Position numbers and translations under genes: made by a program
Part shown: positions 15,429 through 24,723 of the stretch, in pieces
How positions within the stretch are numbered: the first letter of the stretch is position 1
Layout of the letters: each line of letters opens with the position of its first letter
DNA from: an uncultured Oscillospiraceae bacterium
Lineage (GTDB): Bacteria > Bacillota > Clostridia > Oscillospirales > Acutalibacteraceae
Assembly (NCBI GenBank): GCA_900547095.1
Contig: URFG01000001.1
Location: 186,001-250,000, forward strand
Direction of reading: 5' to 3'
DNA: 64,000 nt
The notes under the pieces: model-generated
Told to the model about the DNA's origin: nothing
The model's input: the letters and a program-made list of their open reading frames with translations, nothing else
The model's database searches: none

Positions 15429-16063
15429 TGAAAATTGTTAAAATAAAAAGGGGCAAAAAGCATTCTGCGCTGTTAAGTCTTGACAGCGGCGAAACCCTTG
15501 AGATCGACCTTTCGGCAATAGAAGAAAGCCATATTCACGAGGGCGACGAATTATCGGAAGAAGATACACAAAAGCTTAAAGCCCTTTCCGATTATAACAG
15601 GGCAAAATCAAGGGCGCTTTGGCTCTTAGATTATGCCGATCAATCTGAAGCCTGCCTGCTTGATAAGCTTAAAAGAGCGGGCTTTGAGGAAGAAACCGCA
15701 AAAAAAGCTATTAACAGACTTAAAAGCTTAGATCTTATAAATGACGATAGGTTTGCCGAGCGGTACGCTTTAAAATGCGCGCAGAGCGGCATATCCAAAA
15801 ATCAAACCTATATAAAGCTTATTTCTAAAAAATTAGACCGCGAAACGGTAAAATCGGCAATTTCAAAGGTCGAATTTGATGAGGAAGCGGCTATAGAAAA
15901 GCTGATAGAAAAAAAGTACCTTAAAAATCTTGAATTAAACAACCGCAAAGAAACGCAAAAGGTAATAGCGGCGCTTGCAAGAAAAGGATTTTCTTTTTCG
16001 GATATTAAATCGGCTTTGTCTAAATTTACTGACGAAATGTCACAAGAAGAGGAATTTTATTAA
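15428..16063 (+). CDS. recX: RecX-family regulatory protein
   Basis: A 211-residue protein starting at the ATG that overlaps the recA stop. The three-helix repeats typical of RecX are visible: SRALWLLDYADQSEACLLDKL..GFEEETAKKAINRL, then LDLINDDRFAERYALKCAQS, and a final repeat ending FSFSDIKSALSKF. RecX binds RecA filaments and limits their growth. The extra N-terminal 55 residues (VKIKRGKKHSALLSLDSGE) form a beta-rich domain found in many Firmicute RecX proteins. The following rimO start overlaps the stop by one base, so the operon is translationally coupled. Confidence 0.9.
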   Translation: MKIVKIKRGKKHSALLSLDSGETLEIDLSAIEESHIHEGDELSEEDTQKLKALSDYNRAKSRALWLLDYADQSEACLLDKLKRAGFEEETAKKAINRLKSLDLINDDRFAERYALKCAQSGISKNQTYIKLISKKLDRETVKSAISKVEFDEEAAIEKLIEKKYLKNLELNNRKETQKVIAALARKGFSFSDIKSALSKFTDEMSQEEEFY

Positions 16064-17385
16064 TGATAAAAGTAAGTATGGTCAGCCTCGGCTGTCCGAA
16101 AAACCAGGTCGACGCGGAAATGATGCTCAAAACTCTTTCGGACGAGGGCATTGAGATCTGTCCCGAAGAGGCGGAGGCAGATGCGATAATAATAAACACC
16201 TGCGGATTTATCGAAGAGGCTAAAAAAGAAGCGATAGAAAATATTTTAGAGGCCGCAAAGTATAAAAAAAGCGGTAAATGCAAAGCGCTTATAGTCACAG
16301 GCTGTTTAGCCGAAAGATATAAAAACGATGTAACGGAAGAAATTCCCGAGGTAGACGTGTGCGTAGGCATAGGCTCTAATAAGGATATCGCGAATATAGT
16401 AAGATCCGCAGTGGAAGATAAGGCGGAAAACACTTTCGGCGATAAATTCGATCTTGATTTAAACGGCGGAAGAATTTTAGGCGGCTATCCTTTTTCTACC
16501 TATCTTAAAATTGCCGACGGCTGTGATAACTGCTGTACTTACTGCGCTATTCCTATGATTAGGGGAAGAATGAGGAGCCGAAAGATAGAGGACTGCGTAA
16601 GCGAGGCTAAAAAGCTTGCGGAGGGCGGAGTTAAAGAGCTGATAGTCGTAGCGCAGGATACCACGGCTTACGGAACGGATATCTACGGCAAGCCTATGCT
16701 CACCGAGCTTTTAAAGGAGCTTGTTAAAATAGATAATCTCCACTGGATACGAACTCTTTATACCTACCCCGAAAGAATAACCGACGATCTTTTGGACCTT
16801 ATGGCAAGCGAGAAAAAACTGCTAAGTTATCTCGATATGCCCATTCAGCATATAAACGGTGAGATTTTAAAGAAAATGAACCGCAGGGGCGATAAAGAGT
16901 CCATTAAAAAACTTATAGAAAAAATAAGGACAAAGATACCCGATATAACTTTGAGGACTACGCTTATAACGGGATTCCCCGGAGAAACCGAGGAGCAGTT
17001 TGAAGAGCTTGCGGAGTTTGTAAAGGATACAAGGTTTGACAGGCTCGGCTGCTTTACATATTCCGCTGAGGAAAACACCGTTGCCGCAGGTATGCCCGAC
17101 CAGGTAGACGAGCAGACAAAGGTCGACCGAATGGAAAGCATTATGGATACCCAACTTAGGATAAGCCGCGAAAAGAACGAGGAAAAGCAAGGGAAAACCG
17201 CCGAAGTCCTTATAGAGGGGTACGACGATTATATAAGGTGCTATTTCGGCAGATCCGAGGCTGACGCGCCGGATATAGACGGCAAAGTATTCTTTATCTC
17301 CGGCAGACCGCTTAAAATCGGAGATTTTGTTAAAGTAAAGATTAATGACACTGTTGAATATGATTTATTGGGAGAACTGATATGA
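16063..17385 (+). CDS. rimO: Ribosomal protein S12 methylthiotransferase
   Basis: A 440-residue radical SAM enzyme of the methylthiotransferase family. The N-terminal UPF0004 domain has three cysteines for one iron-sulfur cluster (SLGCPKNQVD, NTCGFIEEA, VTGCLAERY). The radical SAM cluster is the CxxxCxxC in DGCDNCCTYCAIP at about 148-160. The C-terminus is a TRAM-like domain. The SLGCPKNxVD opening marks RimO rather than MiaB. It adds a methylthio group to Asp88 of ribosomal protein S12. It lies in the tightly packed recA-recX-rimO-pgsA run, overlapping both neighbours. Confidence 0.97.
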   Translation: MIKVSMVSLGCPKNQVDAEMMLKTLSDEGIEICPEEAEADAIIINTCGFIEEAKKEAIENILEAAKYKKSGKCKALIVTGCLAERYKNDVTEEIPEVDVCVGIGSNKDIANIVRSAVEDKAENTFGDKFDLDLNGGRILGGYPFSTYLKIADGCDNCCTYCAIPMIRGRMRSRKIEDCVSEAKKLAEGGVKELIVVAQDTTAYGTDIYGKPMLTELLKELVKIDNLHWIRTLYTYPERITDDLLDLMASEKKLLSYLDMPIQHINGEILKKMNRRGDKESIKKLIEKIRTKIPDITLRTTLITGFPGETEEQFEELAEFVKDTRFDRLGCFTYSAEENTVAAGMPDQVDEQTKVDRMESIMDTQLRISREKNEEKQGKTAEVLIEGYDDYIRCYFGRSEADAPDIDGKVFFISGRPLKIGDFVKVKINDTVEYDLLGELI

Positions 17386-17975
17386 ATATACCTAACAGAC
17401 TCACAGTTGCAAGAATTATAGCTACCCCCGTTTTTATGGCGACTATGCTTATCGATTTTAAATTTCATTATACTGTTTCTCTTATCCTGTTCGCCGCCGC
17501 GTCGCTTACGGATATGATAGACGGTAAGCTTGCAAGATCTAAAAACCTTATTACCGATTTCGGAAAATTTTTAGATCCGCTCGCGGATAAAATGCTCACT
17601 ACCGCGGCATATTTAGGCTTTATCAGTATGTTTGCGGATAAAGAAGCGTTTTTAATGCAGGTTACTGCGATCACATTTTTGGTGCTTTTCCGCGAATTTC
17701 TCGTTTCAAGCTTCAGGCTTGTTGCAGTAACGAGCGGAGGAAAGGTTATAGCCGCGAATATTTTCGGAAAGCTTAAAACAGTAAGTCAGATGATAAGCAT
17801 AGTTTTGGCGCTTTTCTTATATGCAACAGGCGAATTTGTGAGCTTAGGGGAGAGTATAATAAATGCGTTTGATATCGTTATAATCGTACTTTTCTGGATA
17901 ACCGCCGTTCTCTGTACACTTTCGGGAGCTATCTATCTTATCGATAATAAGGGTATTATCAATACTTCCAAATAA
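17382..17975 (+). CDS. pgsA: CDP-diacylglycerol-glycerol-3-phosphate 3-phosphatidyltransferase
   Basis: A 197-residue membrane enzyme with about four or five hydrophobic segments and the CDP-alcohol phosphotransferase motif, seen as LTDMIDGKLARSKN(x)4FGKFLDPLADK (about residues 43-73). It makes phosphatidylglycerolphosphate, the committed step to phosphatidylglycerol and cardiolipin. The ATG overlaps the rimO stop (ATGA). The rimO-pgsA order is common in Firmicutes. All aspartates of the motif are present. Confidence 0.95.
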   Translation: MNIPNRLTVARIIATPVFMATMLIDFKFHYTVSLILFAAASLTDMIDGKLARSKNLITDFGKFLDPLADKMLTTAAYLGFISMFADKEAFLMQVTAITFLVLFREFLVSSFRLVAVTSGGKVIAANIFGKLKTVSQMISIVLALFLYATGEFVSLGESIINAFDIVIIVLFWITAVLCTLSGAIYLIDNKGIINTSK

Positions 17976-17994
17976 ATTTCGGAGCTGATAAATT

Positions 17995-18636
17995 TTGTTT
18001 GAAACTTTAAAAGAAGATATTCAGGCTATAAAGGACCGCGATCCCGCGGCAAGAAGCAGTATAGAAATTTATCTGCTTTATCCCGGCCTTAAAGCGATAA
18101 GAGCCTATCGCAGAGCGCATAAGGCATATTTAAAGGGCCATTTTTTCAGAGCACGCCTTATTTCACAGCGCGCCGCAAGGAAAACGGGCATTGAGATTCA
18201 CCCCGGCGCCACTATCGGCAAAAGGCTCGTTATCGATCACGGCACGGGCATTGTTATAGGAGAAACCGCCGAGATAGGCGACGATGTGCTTATCTATCAG
18301 GGTGTAACCTTAGGCGGAACGGGGAAAGACGAGGGCAAAAGGCACCCCACTATCGGCAATAATGTTATGATAAGCGCGGGAGCAAAGGTGTTAGGTCCGA
18401 TAAAAGTCGGAGATAATGCGAGAATTGCCGCAGGAGCGGTGGTTTTAAAAGAAGTCCCCGAGAATTCCACGGTCGTCGGAGTGCCGGCAAAGGTCGTTAG
18501 ACAAAACGGAAAGAAAATAGAAAGAAAACCGCTCGATCAGATCCATCTTCCCGATCCTATCGAGCAGGAAATAAAGGCGCTTAAATCGGAAATAAAGTCG
18601 CTTAAAGCGCAGATGAATAAAAAAGGTGAGAAATAA
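17995..18636 (+). CDS. cysE: Serine O-acetyltransferase
   Basis: A 213-residue left-handed beta-helix acetyltransferase. It has hexapeptide repeats, the conserved [22 protein letters not shown] segment split across about 67-90, and catalytic His residues in IHPGA and IDHGTG. It acetylates serine to O-acetylserine for cysteine synthesis. The start is a TTG at 17995 with a GGAG site ten bases upstream. The C-terminal tail is a charged helix ([15 protein letters not shown]). cysS begins at its last base, a common arrangement linking cysteine synthesis with its tRNA charging. Confidence 0.96.
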   Translation: MFETLKEDIQAIKDRDPAARSSIEIYLLYPGLKAIRAYRRAHKAYLKGHFFRARLISQRAARKTGIEIHPGATIGKRLVIDHGTGIVIGETAEIGDDVLIYQGVTLGGTGKDEGKRHPTIGNNVMISAGAKVLGPIKVGDNARIAAGAVVLKEVPENSTVVGVPAKVVRQNGKKIERKPLDQIHLPDPIEQEIKALKSEIKSLKAQMNKKGEK

Positions 18637-20015
18637 TGAAAATTTTCAATACTCTGACCAGGAATAAAGACGAATTTGTTCCTATTAAAGAAGGCGAAGT
18701 TAAAATTTACGCCTGCGGTCCGACAGTGTATAACTATATTCATATAGGAAACGCAAGACCGCTGTGCGTTTTCGATGTTCTGCGCAGATATCTTATGTGG
18801 CGCGGATATAAGGTTACTTTTGTTCAGAATTTTACCGATATCGACGATAAGCTTATAAAAAAAGCCAACGAAGATAATGTCACCGTTCCTCAGGTTGCGG
18901 AGAAGTTTATAAAGGAATTCCGTATCGATTCCGACGGGCTCAATGTCTTAAAAGCGGACTTTCACCCGAGAGCCACCGAAAATATCGATAATATCATAAA
19001 TATTATTTCAAAGCTTTTTGAAAAAGGCTATGCCTACTGCGCCGGCGGCGATGTTTACTATAGAGCAAAGAATTTTTCGGGTTACGGCAAGCTTTCTCAT
19101 CAGCCGCTTGAAGATCTTGAGGCGGGTGCGAGAATAAGCGTGGGAGAAATAAAGGAAGATCCTATGGATTTCTGTCTTTGGAAAGGCGCAAAACCCGGCG
19201 AGCCTTATTGGGAGTCGCCCTGGGGCAAGGGCAGACCCGGCTGGCATATCGAATGCTCTGCTATGGCATGCAGATATCTCGGCGAAACCATTGATATCCA
19301 CTGCGGCGGTCTTGACCTTATTTTCCCTCACCACGAAAACGAAATTGCCCAGAGCGAGGCGGCTAACGGCTGCGAATTCGCCCACTATTGGATGCATAAC
19401 GGATTTATAAATGTTGATAATCATAAGATGTCAAAATCCTTGAATAATTTCTTCACTGTCCGCGATGTTGCCGAAAAATTCGGCTATGAGCCTATAAGAT
19501 ACCTTATGATATCTTCTCATTACAGGGGACCGATAAATTATTCTGTGGATATAATCGAGCAGAGTAAAAATGCGCTTGCAAGGCTTTATACCTGCCGCGA
19601 TAATATCGATTTTGCGCTTAAATCCGCCCTCCCCGGAGGCGAGGCGCCTGATTTCACCAAAAAAAGAAAAGCGGAATTTATCGCCGCTATGGACGATGAT
19701 CTTAACACTGCCGACGCTCTTGCTGCGATATTCAATTTAGTAAGAGATATAAACTCTCTTATCGCTTCGGGCGCAAAGCAGGATACCCTTAAAGCCTGCG
19801 CAGAGTGCTTTGACGAACTGACAAATGTTTTAGGCCTTGTTTATAACAGAAAATCCGAAATTCTTGATTCCGATATCGAGGAGCTTATCAAAAAGCGCAC
19901 AGAGGCAAGAAAAAATAAGGATTTTAAAACCGCCGATGAAATCCGCGATCAGCTTAAAAATATGGGCATTGTGCTTGAAGATACTCCGCAGGGTGTAAAA
20001 TGGTCGAAAATTTAA
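18636..20015 (+). CDS. cysS: Cysteinyl-tRNA synthetase
   Basis: A 459-residue class I synthetase. The HIGH motif is in YIHIGNARP, preceded by the zinc-binding cysteine in [10 protein letters not shown]. Other zinc ligands are in HIECSAMAC and [15 protein letters not shown] is intact in [10 protein letters not shown]. It charges tRNA-Cys in the cytoplasm. It shares its first base with the cysE stop, and the next gene begins 16 bases before its stop, so the run continues without promoters. Confidence 0.98.
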   Translation: MKIFNTLTRNKDEFVPIKEGEVKIYACGPTVYNYIHIGNARPLCVFDVLRRYLMWRGYKVTFVQNFTDIDDKLIKKANEDNVTVPQVAEKFIKEFRIDSDGLNVLKADFHPRATENIDNIINIISKLFEKGYAYCAGGDVYYRAKNFSGYGKLSHQPLEDLEAGARISVGEIKEDPMDFCLWKGAKPGEPYWESPWGKGRPGWHIECSAMACRYLGETIDIHCGGLDLIFPHHENEIAQSEAANGCEFAHYWMHNGFINVDNHKMSKSLNNFFTVRDVAEKFGYEPIRYLMISSHYRGPINYSVDIIEQSKNALARLYTCRDNIDFALKSALPGGEAPDFTKKRKAEFIAAMDDDLNTADALAAIFNLVRDINSLIASGAKQDTLKACAECFDELTNVLGLVYNRKSEILDSDIEELIKKRTEARKNKDFKTADEIRDQLKNMGIVLEDTPQGVKWSKI

Positions 20016-20731
20016 AGGCGCTGCCGATAGGAAAAAATAAATATATCTATGTTTCACCGCATCACACTTTCGGGACAGATGCGGTGATTCTTGCCGATTT
20101 TGCTAGCCGTTATAATTTTAAGTCTGCAGTCGATTTAGGTACAGGCTGCGGAATTATCGGAATGCTCCTTTTAAGGGATAATCCCGATATAAAGGTATAT
20201 GGTGTGGATATATCTTATGAAGCCTGTTTGGCGGCTGAAAAATCAGTCAAAGATTTTTCTTATCCCGGATTTATCCCCATTAATTCAGATCTAAATGTCT
20301 TAAAAGGCAAGGTTCCTTTCGGGTGCCACGATCTTGTTGTCTGCAATCCGCCTTATAAGTCGGCTGCAGGAGGAATTAAAAATTCGGATCCTATAACCGA
20401 AACTGCACGGCACGAAACAAAATGCTCGCTTGAAGATATAATAAGGGTTTCTTCAAAGCTTTTAAAAACCTCGGGCAAACTCTGCGTCTGCCAGCGCCCC
20501 GAGAGGCTCGGCGAACTTATAACCCTTATGAGCAAATATAAAACAGAGCCTAAAAGGCTTCGCATAGTATGTAAAAAGCAAGGCGAGGAGCCGTGGCTCG
20601 TGCTGGTTTCGGGCACAAGATGCGCAAAACCAGGAATGAGGATAGATCCTCCGCTTTTCGTTTATAAAAACGGCGAGCTATCCCCCGAAATGCTTGAAAT
20701 TTACGGTCCATATAAGGAGGAATTTTTATAA
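20000..20731 (+). CDS. tRNA1(Val) N6-adenine methyltransferase-like protein (YfiC/TrmN6 family)
   Basis: A 243-residue SAM-dependent methyltransferase. AVDLGTGCGIIGML is motif I at about 41-54, and the catalytic NPPY is in VVCNPPYKSAAGG at about 115-127. The NPPY motif and the family resemblance to YfiC/TrmN6 point to N6-adenine methylation of tRNA or rRNA. In Firmicutes this gene (yabB) commonly sits before rsmI (yabC), exactly as here. The start overlaps the end of cysS. The exact RNA target cannot be told from sequence. Confidence 0.88.
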   Translation: MVENLKALPIGKNKYIYVSPHHTFGTDAVILADFASRYNFKSAVDLGTGCGIIGMLLLRDNPDIKVYGVDISYEACLAAEKSVKDFSYPGFIPINSDLNVLKGKVPFGCHDLVVCNPPYKSAAGGIKNSDPITETARHETKCSLEDIIRVSSKLLKTSGKLCVCQRPERLGELITLMSKYKTEPKRLRIVCKKQGEEPWLVLVSGTRCAKPGMRIDPPLFVYKNGELSPEMLEIYGPYKEEFL

Positions 20732-21556
20732 ATGAGCGGTAAGCTTTATTGCGTAGGCACTCCTATAGGGAATTTAGAGGATTTATCGCCTAGGGCGCAA
20801 AGGATTTTAAATTCGGTAGATTTTATAGCCGCCGAGGATACAAGAGTAACTTTGAAACTTTTAAATCATTTTGGAATAAAAAAGGAACTTCTTTCTTATT
20901 ATGAGCATAATAAAAAGGAAAAGGGCGCGTATCTTATAAGCCGAATGCTGAAAGGCGAAAATATGGCGCTCGTGACCGACGCCGGAATGCCCGCCATCTC
21001 CGATCCCGGCGAGGATATCGTGCGCGAGGCTCATAAAAACGGGATAGAAGTGATAGCTGTCCCCGGCCCCGTCGCTTTCGCGACGGCGCTCTGCGTTTCC
21101 GGAATGCCTAGCGGAAGATTTTGCTTTGAGGGCTTTTTGTCGGTAAATAAGCCGTCGAGAAAAAAACACCTCGAAGAGATAAAAGATGAAAAAAGAACCC
21201 TTATTTTTTATGAGGCTCCCCATAAGCTTGTTTCCACCCTTTCAGATCTTTTAGGTGTTCTCGGAAACCGCGAAATATCCGTAGTTAAAGAGCTTACTAA
21301 AATTCACGAATCGGTTTTTAATACCGATCTTGAAAAAGCGCTCCGATATTTCACGGAAAATCCTCCAAAAGGCGAATATGTGCTGATAATAAAAGGAAAA
21401 GAAGAAGAAGAGGAAAAAACCTTTACTTTGGATGACGCGGTTAAAATCGCAAAAAAATATATTTCCGAAGGATCGGGTATAAGCGCCGCTTCTAAATCGG
21501 CCGCGCAGATCACAGGTATAAAGAAGAGCGATATCTACAGAGAAATATGCTCTTGA
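20732..21556 (+). CDS. rsmI: 16S rRNA (cytidine1402-2'-O)-methyltransferase
   Basis: A 274-residue SAM methyltransferase of the tetrapyrrole-methylase fold. Hallmarks are CVGTPIGNLEDLSPRA at the start, AEDTRVTLKLLNH near 35, and DAGMPAISDPGED near 85. It methylates the ribose of C1402 in the decoding centre of 16S rRNA. A strong AAGGAGG site precedes the ATG at 20732, immediately after the methyltransferase gene. The C-terminal tail (ISAASKSAAQITGIKKSDIYREI) is usual. A promoter for the next gene follows, so this ends the recA-rsmI run. Confidence 0.96.
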   Translation: MSGKLYCVGTPIGNLEDLSPRAQRILNSVDFIAAEDTRVTLKLLNHFGIKKELLSYYEHNKKEKGAYLISRMLKGENMALVTDAGMPAISDPGEDIVREAHKNGIEVIAVPGPVAFATALCVSGMPSGRFCFEGFLSVNKPSRKKHLEEIKDEKRTLIFYEAPHKLVSTLSDLLGVLGNREISVVKELTKIHESVFNTDLEKALRYFTENPPKGEYVLIIKGKEEEEEKTFTLDDAVKIAKKYISEGSGISAASKSAAQITGIKKSDIYREICS

Positions 21557-21621
21557 TTTTTCTTTATTTTGGGTTTAATATAATAGATACTATGGGAAAA
21601 TAAAATTTAGGTAGTGAATAA

Positions 21622-23169
21622 ATGGCAGACGATAAATTTAACGGTCTTGATTTCAACTTCGGTTCAGATACCGGGTTTAATGAGCCCGAAGAAATATATT
21701 CAAGCTCTAAAGGCGCTAAAGGTAAGGAGTTCGAGGATCTTTATTCGAATTCGAAAACCGATCCGCAGGTTTTAGGCAAGCTGACAGACAGCGATTTTAT
21801 CGCTCTTGACTCTGTTTCCAAGAGAAAATACCGCAAAAAACAGCACGGCGTGATAGGATTTTTCAAAAATATCGGCTATGCCGTTTCCGATTGGTGGTCA
21901 AGAAGAAAAACCTGGCAGAAAGCGCTGCTTATCAGCGCCACCGCTATAATCCTTATTTTAGCTATACTTTACGGCTATATCGGCAGAGTTTTCGATAGAT
22001 CTTTTAACGATGATAAGGATAATCTCGGAATAAATAAGGTCATTGACGATAAGATAATCAACGTCGCCCTTTTCGGCATTGATACAAGAGGTGTAAACTC
22101 TTTTTCGGGCAATTCCGACAGTATAATGATCTTAAGTATCAATACCAAGTCGAAAAAAGTCAAGGTAATGTCGGTTATGAGGGACAGCCTTGTTCCGATA
22201 GAAAGAAACGGGAAAATAACCTACAGTAAAATTAACGCGGCTTACGGCTGGGGAGGCCCCGAGCTTGCCGTTAAAACGCTTAATCAGAATTTTAATCTCG
22301 ATATTTCAGATTATGCCACCGTTAATTTCTACGGAATGGTAGATATTATCGACGCCGTCGGAGGAATTGAAGCCACTATCACGGAAGACGAGCTTTATGA
22401 TAAAGGCCCCGAAAAGCCGGGACTTAACGGCTGTATGGGTGAGATATGCAAGTATCTCGGTCTTAATGTAAATAAATATAAAATAAATAAGGCTGGCACC
22501 CAGCACTTAAACGGCGTGCAGGCTGTTGCCTATTCAAGAATAAGATATTGCAAGAGCGTTTGGGACACCTCTAACGACTACGGCCGAACGGACCGTCAGC
22601 GCCACGTTATGCAGGAGCTTTTCAATAAGGCAACAAAGCTTAAAAAGAGCCAGTATATCTCCCTCGCAAATGCGCTTATCCCCTGCACTAAAACTTCGAT
22701 GTCCACTTCGGAAATTTTAAGTATCGCGGCAAGCGTGCTGCTTAATTCTCCGCAATTCGAGCAGTACAGAATTCCGCAGAACGAATTTTTAATGCCGGCG
22801 CCCTCGGGCAGCTTCGGCTCGGTGCTCTATTATGATCTTGATTTCGTTTCAAAGCTTATTCACGGAATAATCTATGACGATATGACTGTTGAAAGTTATA
22901 TCGAAGCAAACGGAATAGGCAAAACCCCCTGGTATAAGGCAGGAAGCTCCGTTAAAAAACCCGGCACGGTTTCGTCGCCGTCTTCTTCGTCGTCAAGCTC
23001 GTCGTCTTTGCCGTCGTCAAGCTCGCCTTCGAGCAGTCAGGAAACGGACTCCACGCCGTCTTCAAAGCCAAATGTACCGGAAAATCCCGACCCTGTTGAA
23101 CCGACGGAGCCTGTTAAACCCACCGATCCGGTTACACCCAATCCCGAAAATCCGGAGGGACTTCAATGA
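21622..23169 (+). CDS. LytR-CpsA-Psr (LCP) family cell-wall ligase
   Basis: A 515-residue protein with a cytoplasmic N-terminus (about 1-92), one transmembrane helix (about 93-117), and an extracellular LCP domain (about 140-390). The LCP core shows IDTRG, SDSIMIL, KVKVMSVMRDSLVPI and the arginine-rich YSRIRYCKSVWDTSNDYGRTDRQRHVM that binds polyprenyl phosphate. LCP proteins attach teichoic acids or capsular polysaccharides to peptidoglycan. The C-terminus is a low-complexity Ser tract (SPSSSSSSSSSLPSSSS) then a Pro-rich tail, probably a flexible wall-spanning linker. A weak promoter (TTGATT, TAATAT at 21553-21581) precedes it. The next gene starts within its stop. Confidence 0.9.
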   Translation: MADDKFNGLDFNFGSDTGFNEPEEIYSSSKGAKGKEFEDLYSNSKTDPQVLGKLTDSDFIALDSVSKRKYRKKQHGVIGFFKNIGYAVSDWWSRRKTWQKALLISATAIILILAILYGYIGRVFDRSFNDDKDNLGINKVIDDKIINVALFGIDTRGVNSFSGNSDSIMILSINTKSKKVKVMSVMRDSLVPIERNGKITYSKINAAYGWGGPELAVKTLNQNFNLDISDYATVNFYGMVDIIDAVGGIEATITEDELYDKGPEKPGLNGCMGEICKYLGLNVNKYKINKAGTQHLNGVQAVAYSRIRYCKSVWDTSNDYGRTDRQRHVMQELFNKATKLKKSQYISLANALIPCTKTSMSTSEILSIAASVLLNSPQFEQYRIPQNEFLMPAPSGSFGSVLYYDLDFVSKLIHGIIYDDMTVESYIEANGIGKTPWYKAGSSVKKPGTVSSPSSSSSSSSSLPSSSSPSSSQETDSTPSSKPNVPENPDPVEPTEPVKPTDPVTPNPENPEGLQ

Positions 23170-23351
23170 AAAAGAGAGCGACCAACTGCGAAAACTGCTC
23201 AAATTATCTTTTTGATGATGAATCGGGCTCCTATTTTTGCGACAGGGATCTCGATGAAGACGAAATGTATAAATTTTTAACATTAAGCAGTTTTAACTGC
23301 CCCTACTTTGATTTTTACGATGAATATAAAATCGTGAGAAAACAGAATTAG
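23166..23351 (+). CDS. Small cysteine-containing protein (DUF6472-like)
   Basis: A 61-residue, acidic protein with a CxxC pair near the start (NCENCSNYLFD) and two later cysteines (SYFCDRD, SFNCPYFD). The spacing suggests binding of one zinc ion. I recognise it as the kind of short protein annotated DUF6472 in clostridia; no function is known. It has no signal peptide. Its ATG overlaps the LCP stop and the lysophospholipid acyltransferase gene follows after 12 bases, so it is part of an envelope-related transcript. Confidence 0.7.
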   Translation: MKKRATNCENCSNYLFDDESGSYFCDRDLDEDEMYKFLTLSSFNCPYFDFYDEYKIVRKQN

Positions 23352-23363
23352 AGGAAAACAGAT

Positions 23364-24188
23364 ATGTTTTATTTTTATGTGATCTTTTCGGCGGCGGTTT
23401 TGCTTATTACCGATCGGTTTTTTGTCGGAATTTTTAAAAACCCGAATTCCTTTTATGTTGTGCCGCTTTTATTTATAGGAATTATAATCGCGCTTATTTT
23501 ATTGCAGTTTTTTATGATCCTGCCGATATTCGCGTTTGTGGATACAAAAAAGCCGAGAAAAAAATGCTCCCGGCTTTTAAGGCGCTATATTTCTTCCACC
23601 TTAAAGCTTTTCTTTAAGGTAACAAGGGTAAAAATTCATGCAACGGGCTTTGATAAGATACCTCAAAACGAGGATTTTTTGCTCGTGTGCAATCATATCG
23701 ATAATTTAGACCCCGCATTTTTCCTTATGATGCTCCCCGAAGTTGATTTAAGATTTATAGCAAAAAAAGAAGTATATTCGGATATGCCTTTTGTAGCAAA
23801 GGCGCTTCATAAGCTAGGCGGTCTTCCTATCGACAGGGAAAATAACCGCGAGGGTGCTAAAACTATCATAAAAGCCATAAATATTATAAAGAACGGCGAG
23901 GGAACTATCGGTATCTTCCCGGAGGGTTATACTTCAAAAACGGGCGAGCTTCAGAGTATAAGGAACGGTTCGCTTAAAATCGCAACAAAGGCAAACTGCA
24001 AGATAGCGGTCTGCACTATTTCGGGCTCAAGAAAGATAGAAAAAAGACTTTTTATCAAAAAGACCGATGTTTACTTAAATGTTGCCGAAATTCTCTCTCC
24101 CGAGGATTTCGGGGATAACACAGCCGAGCTCGGCGATAAGGTGCACAGGATTATGAGCAATTCTTTAAAAGGAGTAATGAAGTCGTGA
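23364..24188 (+). CDS. 1-acyl-sn-glycerol-3-phosphate acyltransferase (PlsC family)
   Basis: A 274-residue membrane enzyme with two N-terminal hydrophobic segments (about 1-22 and 28-55) and an acyltransferase domain. Motif I is seen as CNHIDNLDPAFF (H-x4-D), motif II as GGLPIDRENNREGAKT, and motif III as GIFPEGYTSKTG. It transfers an acyl chain to lysophosphatidic acid, giving phosphatidic acid. The H-x4-D is intact. It is in one run with the LCP and DUF6472 genes and overlaps the flavin reductase start. Confidence 0.9.
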   Translation: MFYFYVIFSAAVLLITDRFFVGIFKNPNSFYVVPLLFIGIIIALILLQFFMILPIFAFVDTKKPRKKCSRLLRRYISSTLKLFFKVTRVKIHATGFDKIPQNEDFLLVCNHIDNLDPAFFLMMLPEVDLRFIAKKEVYSDMPFVAKALHKLGGLPIDRENNREGAKTIIKAINIIKNGEGTIGIFPEGYTSKTGELQSIRNGSLKIATKANCKIAVCTISGSRKIEKRLFIKKTDVYLNVAEILSPEDFGDNTAELGDKVHRIMSNSLKGVMKS

Positions 24189-24676
24189 CTGAAATCGGTA
24201 TAAAAGATTTAAAGGAAAATTTTATAAAAGATATTTCCGATGAATGGATGCTTATTGCGGCGGGCGATGAAAAAAAGTATAATATGATGACAGCCTCCTG
24301 GGGCTTTGCAGGCGAAATATGGGGAGAAGACGCAATAGCCGTGTTTATCCGCCCTCAAAGGTATACCTATGAATTCGTGGAAAAATCGGATACCTTTTCC
24401 GTTTCTTTTTACGGCGATAATAAGGATATCCACAAGCTTTGCGGCCATAAATCGGGCAGAGATACGGATAAAATGAAATTATCAAAACTCACGCCTGAAT
24501 TTATCTGCGGCGCGCCCTGCTTTAAAGAGGCAAGGCTGAATATCGTCTGCAAAAAGCTTTACAGCGATAATATAAAGCCTGAAAAATTTATCGATAAGAA
24601 TATTGATAAATGGTATCCGAATAAGGATTATCATATTATGTTTATCGCAAAAATAGAAAAAGCATTTATTGTCTAA
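24185..24676 (+). CDS. Flavin reductase-like domain protein
   Basis: A 163-residue single-domain protein of the flavin reductase (FMN-binding split barrel) family. YNMMTASWGFAGEIWGED matches the usual N-MTxSW(x)5W stretch that binds FMN, and AVFIRPQRYTYEFVE with FSVSFYGDN are the following conserved strands. It would reduce or carry flavin; members in clostridia are often annotated only as flavin reductase family protein. The start is a GTG at 24185 overlapping the plsC stop. No partner monooxygenase is near. Confidence 0.82.
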   Translation: MTEIGIKDLKENFIKDISDEWMLIAAGDEKKYNMMTASWGFAGEIWGEDAIAVFIRPQRYTYEFVEKSDTFSVSFYGDNKDIHKLCGHKSGRDTDKMKLSKLTPEFICGAPCFKEARLNIVCKKLYSDNIKPEKFIDKNIDKWYPNKDYHIMFIAKIEKAFIV

Positions 24677-24682
24677 AAAAAT

Positions 24683-24709
24683 TCCGGACAGCAAAATTTG
24701 CTGTCCGGA
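24683..24709. terminator. Bidirectional terminator
   Basis: Perfect 13-bp stem tccggacagcaaa with a one-base spacer, flanked by A-rich and T-rich runs, between convergent genes. Confidence 0.9.
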
Positions 24710-24723
24710 TAAATTTTTTCTTA

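Noticed and set aside
22975..23050. Short-period repeat of tcgtcgtcaagctcg type, considered as a repeat array
   Set aside because: It encodes the Ser-rich tail of the LCP protein in frame and has no spacer structure, so it is low-complexity coding DNA, not CRISPR.
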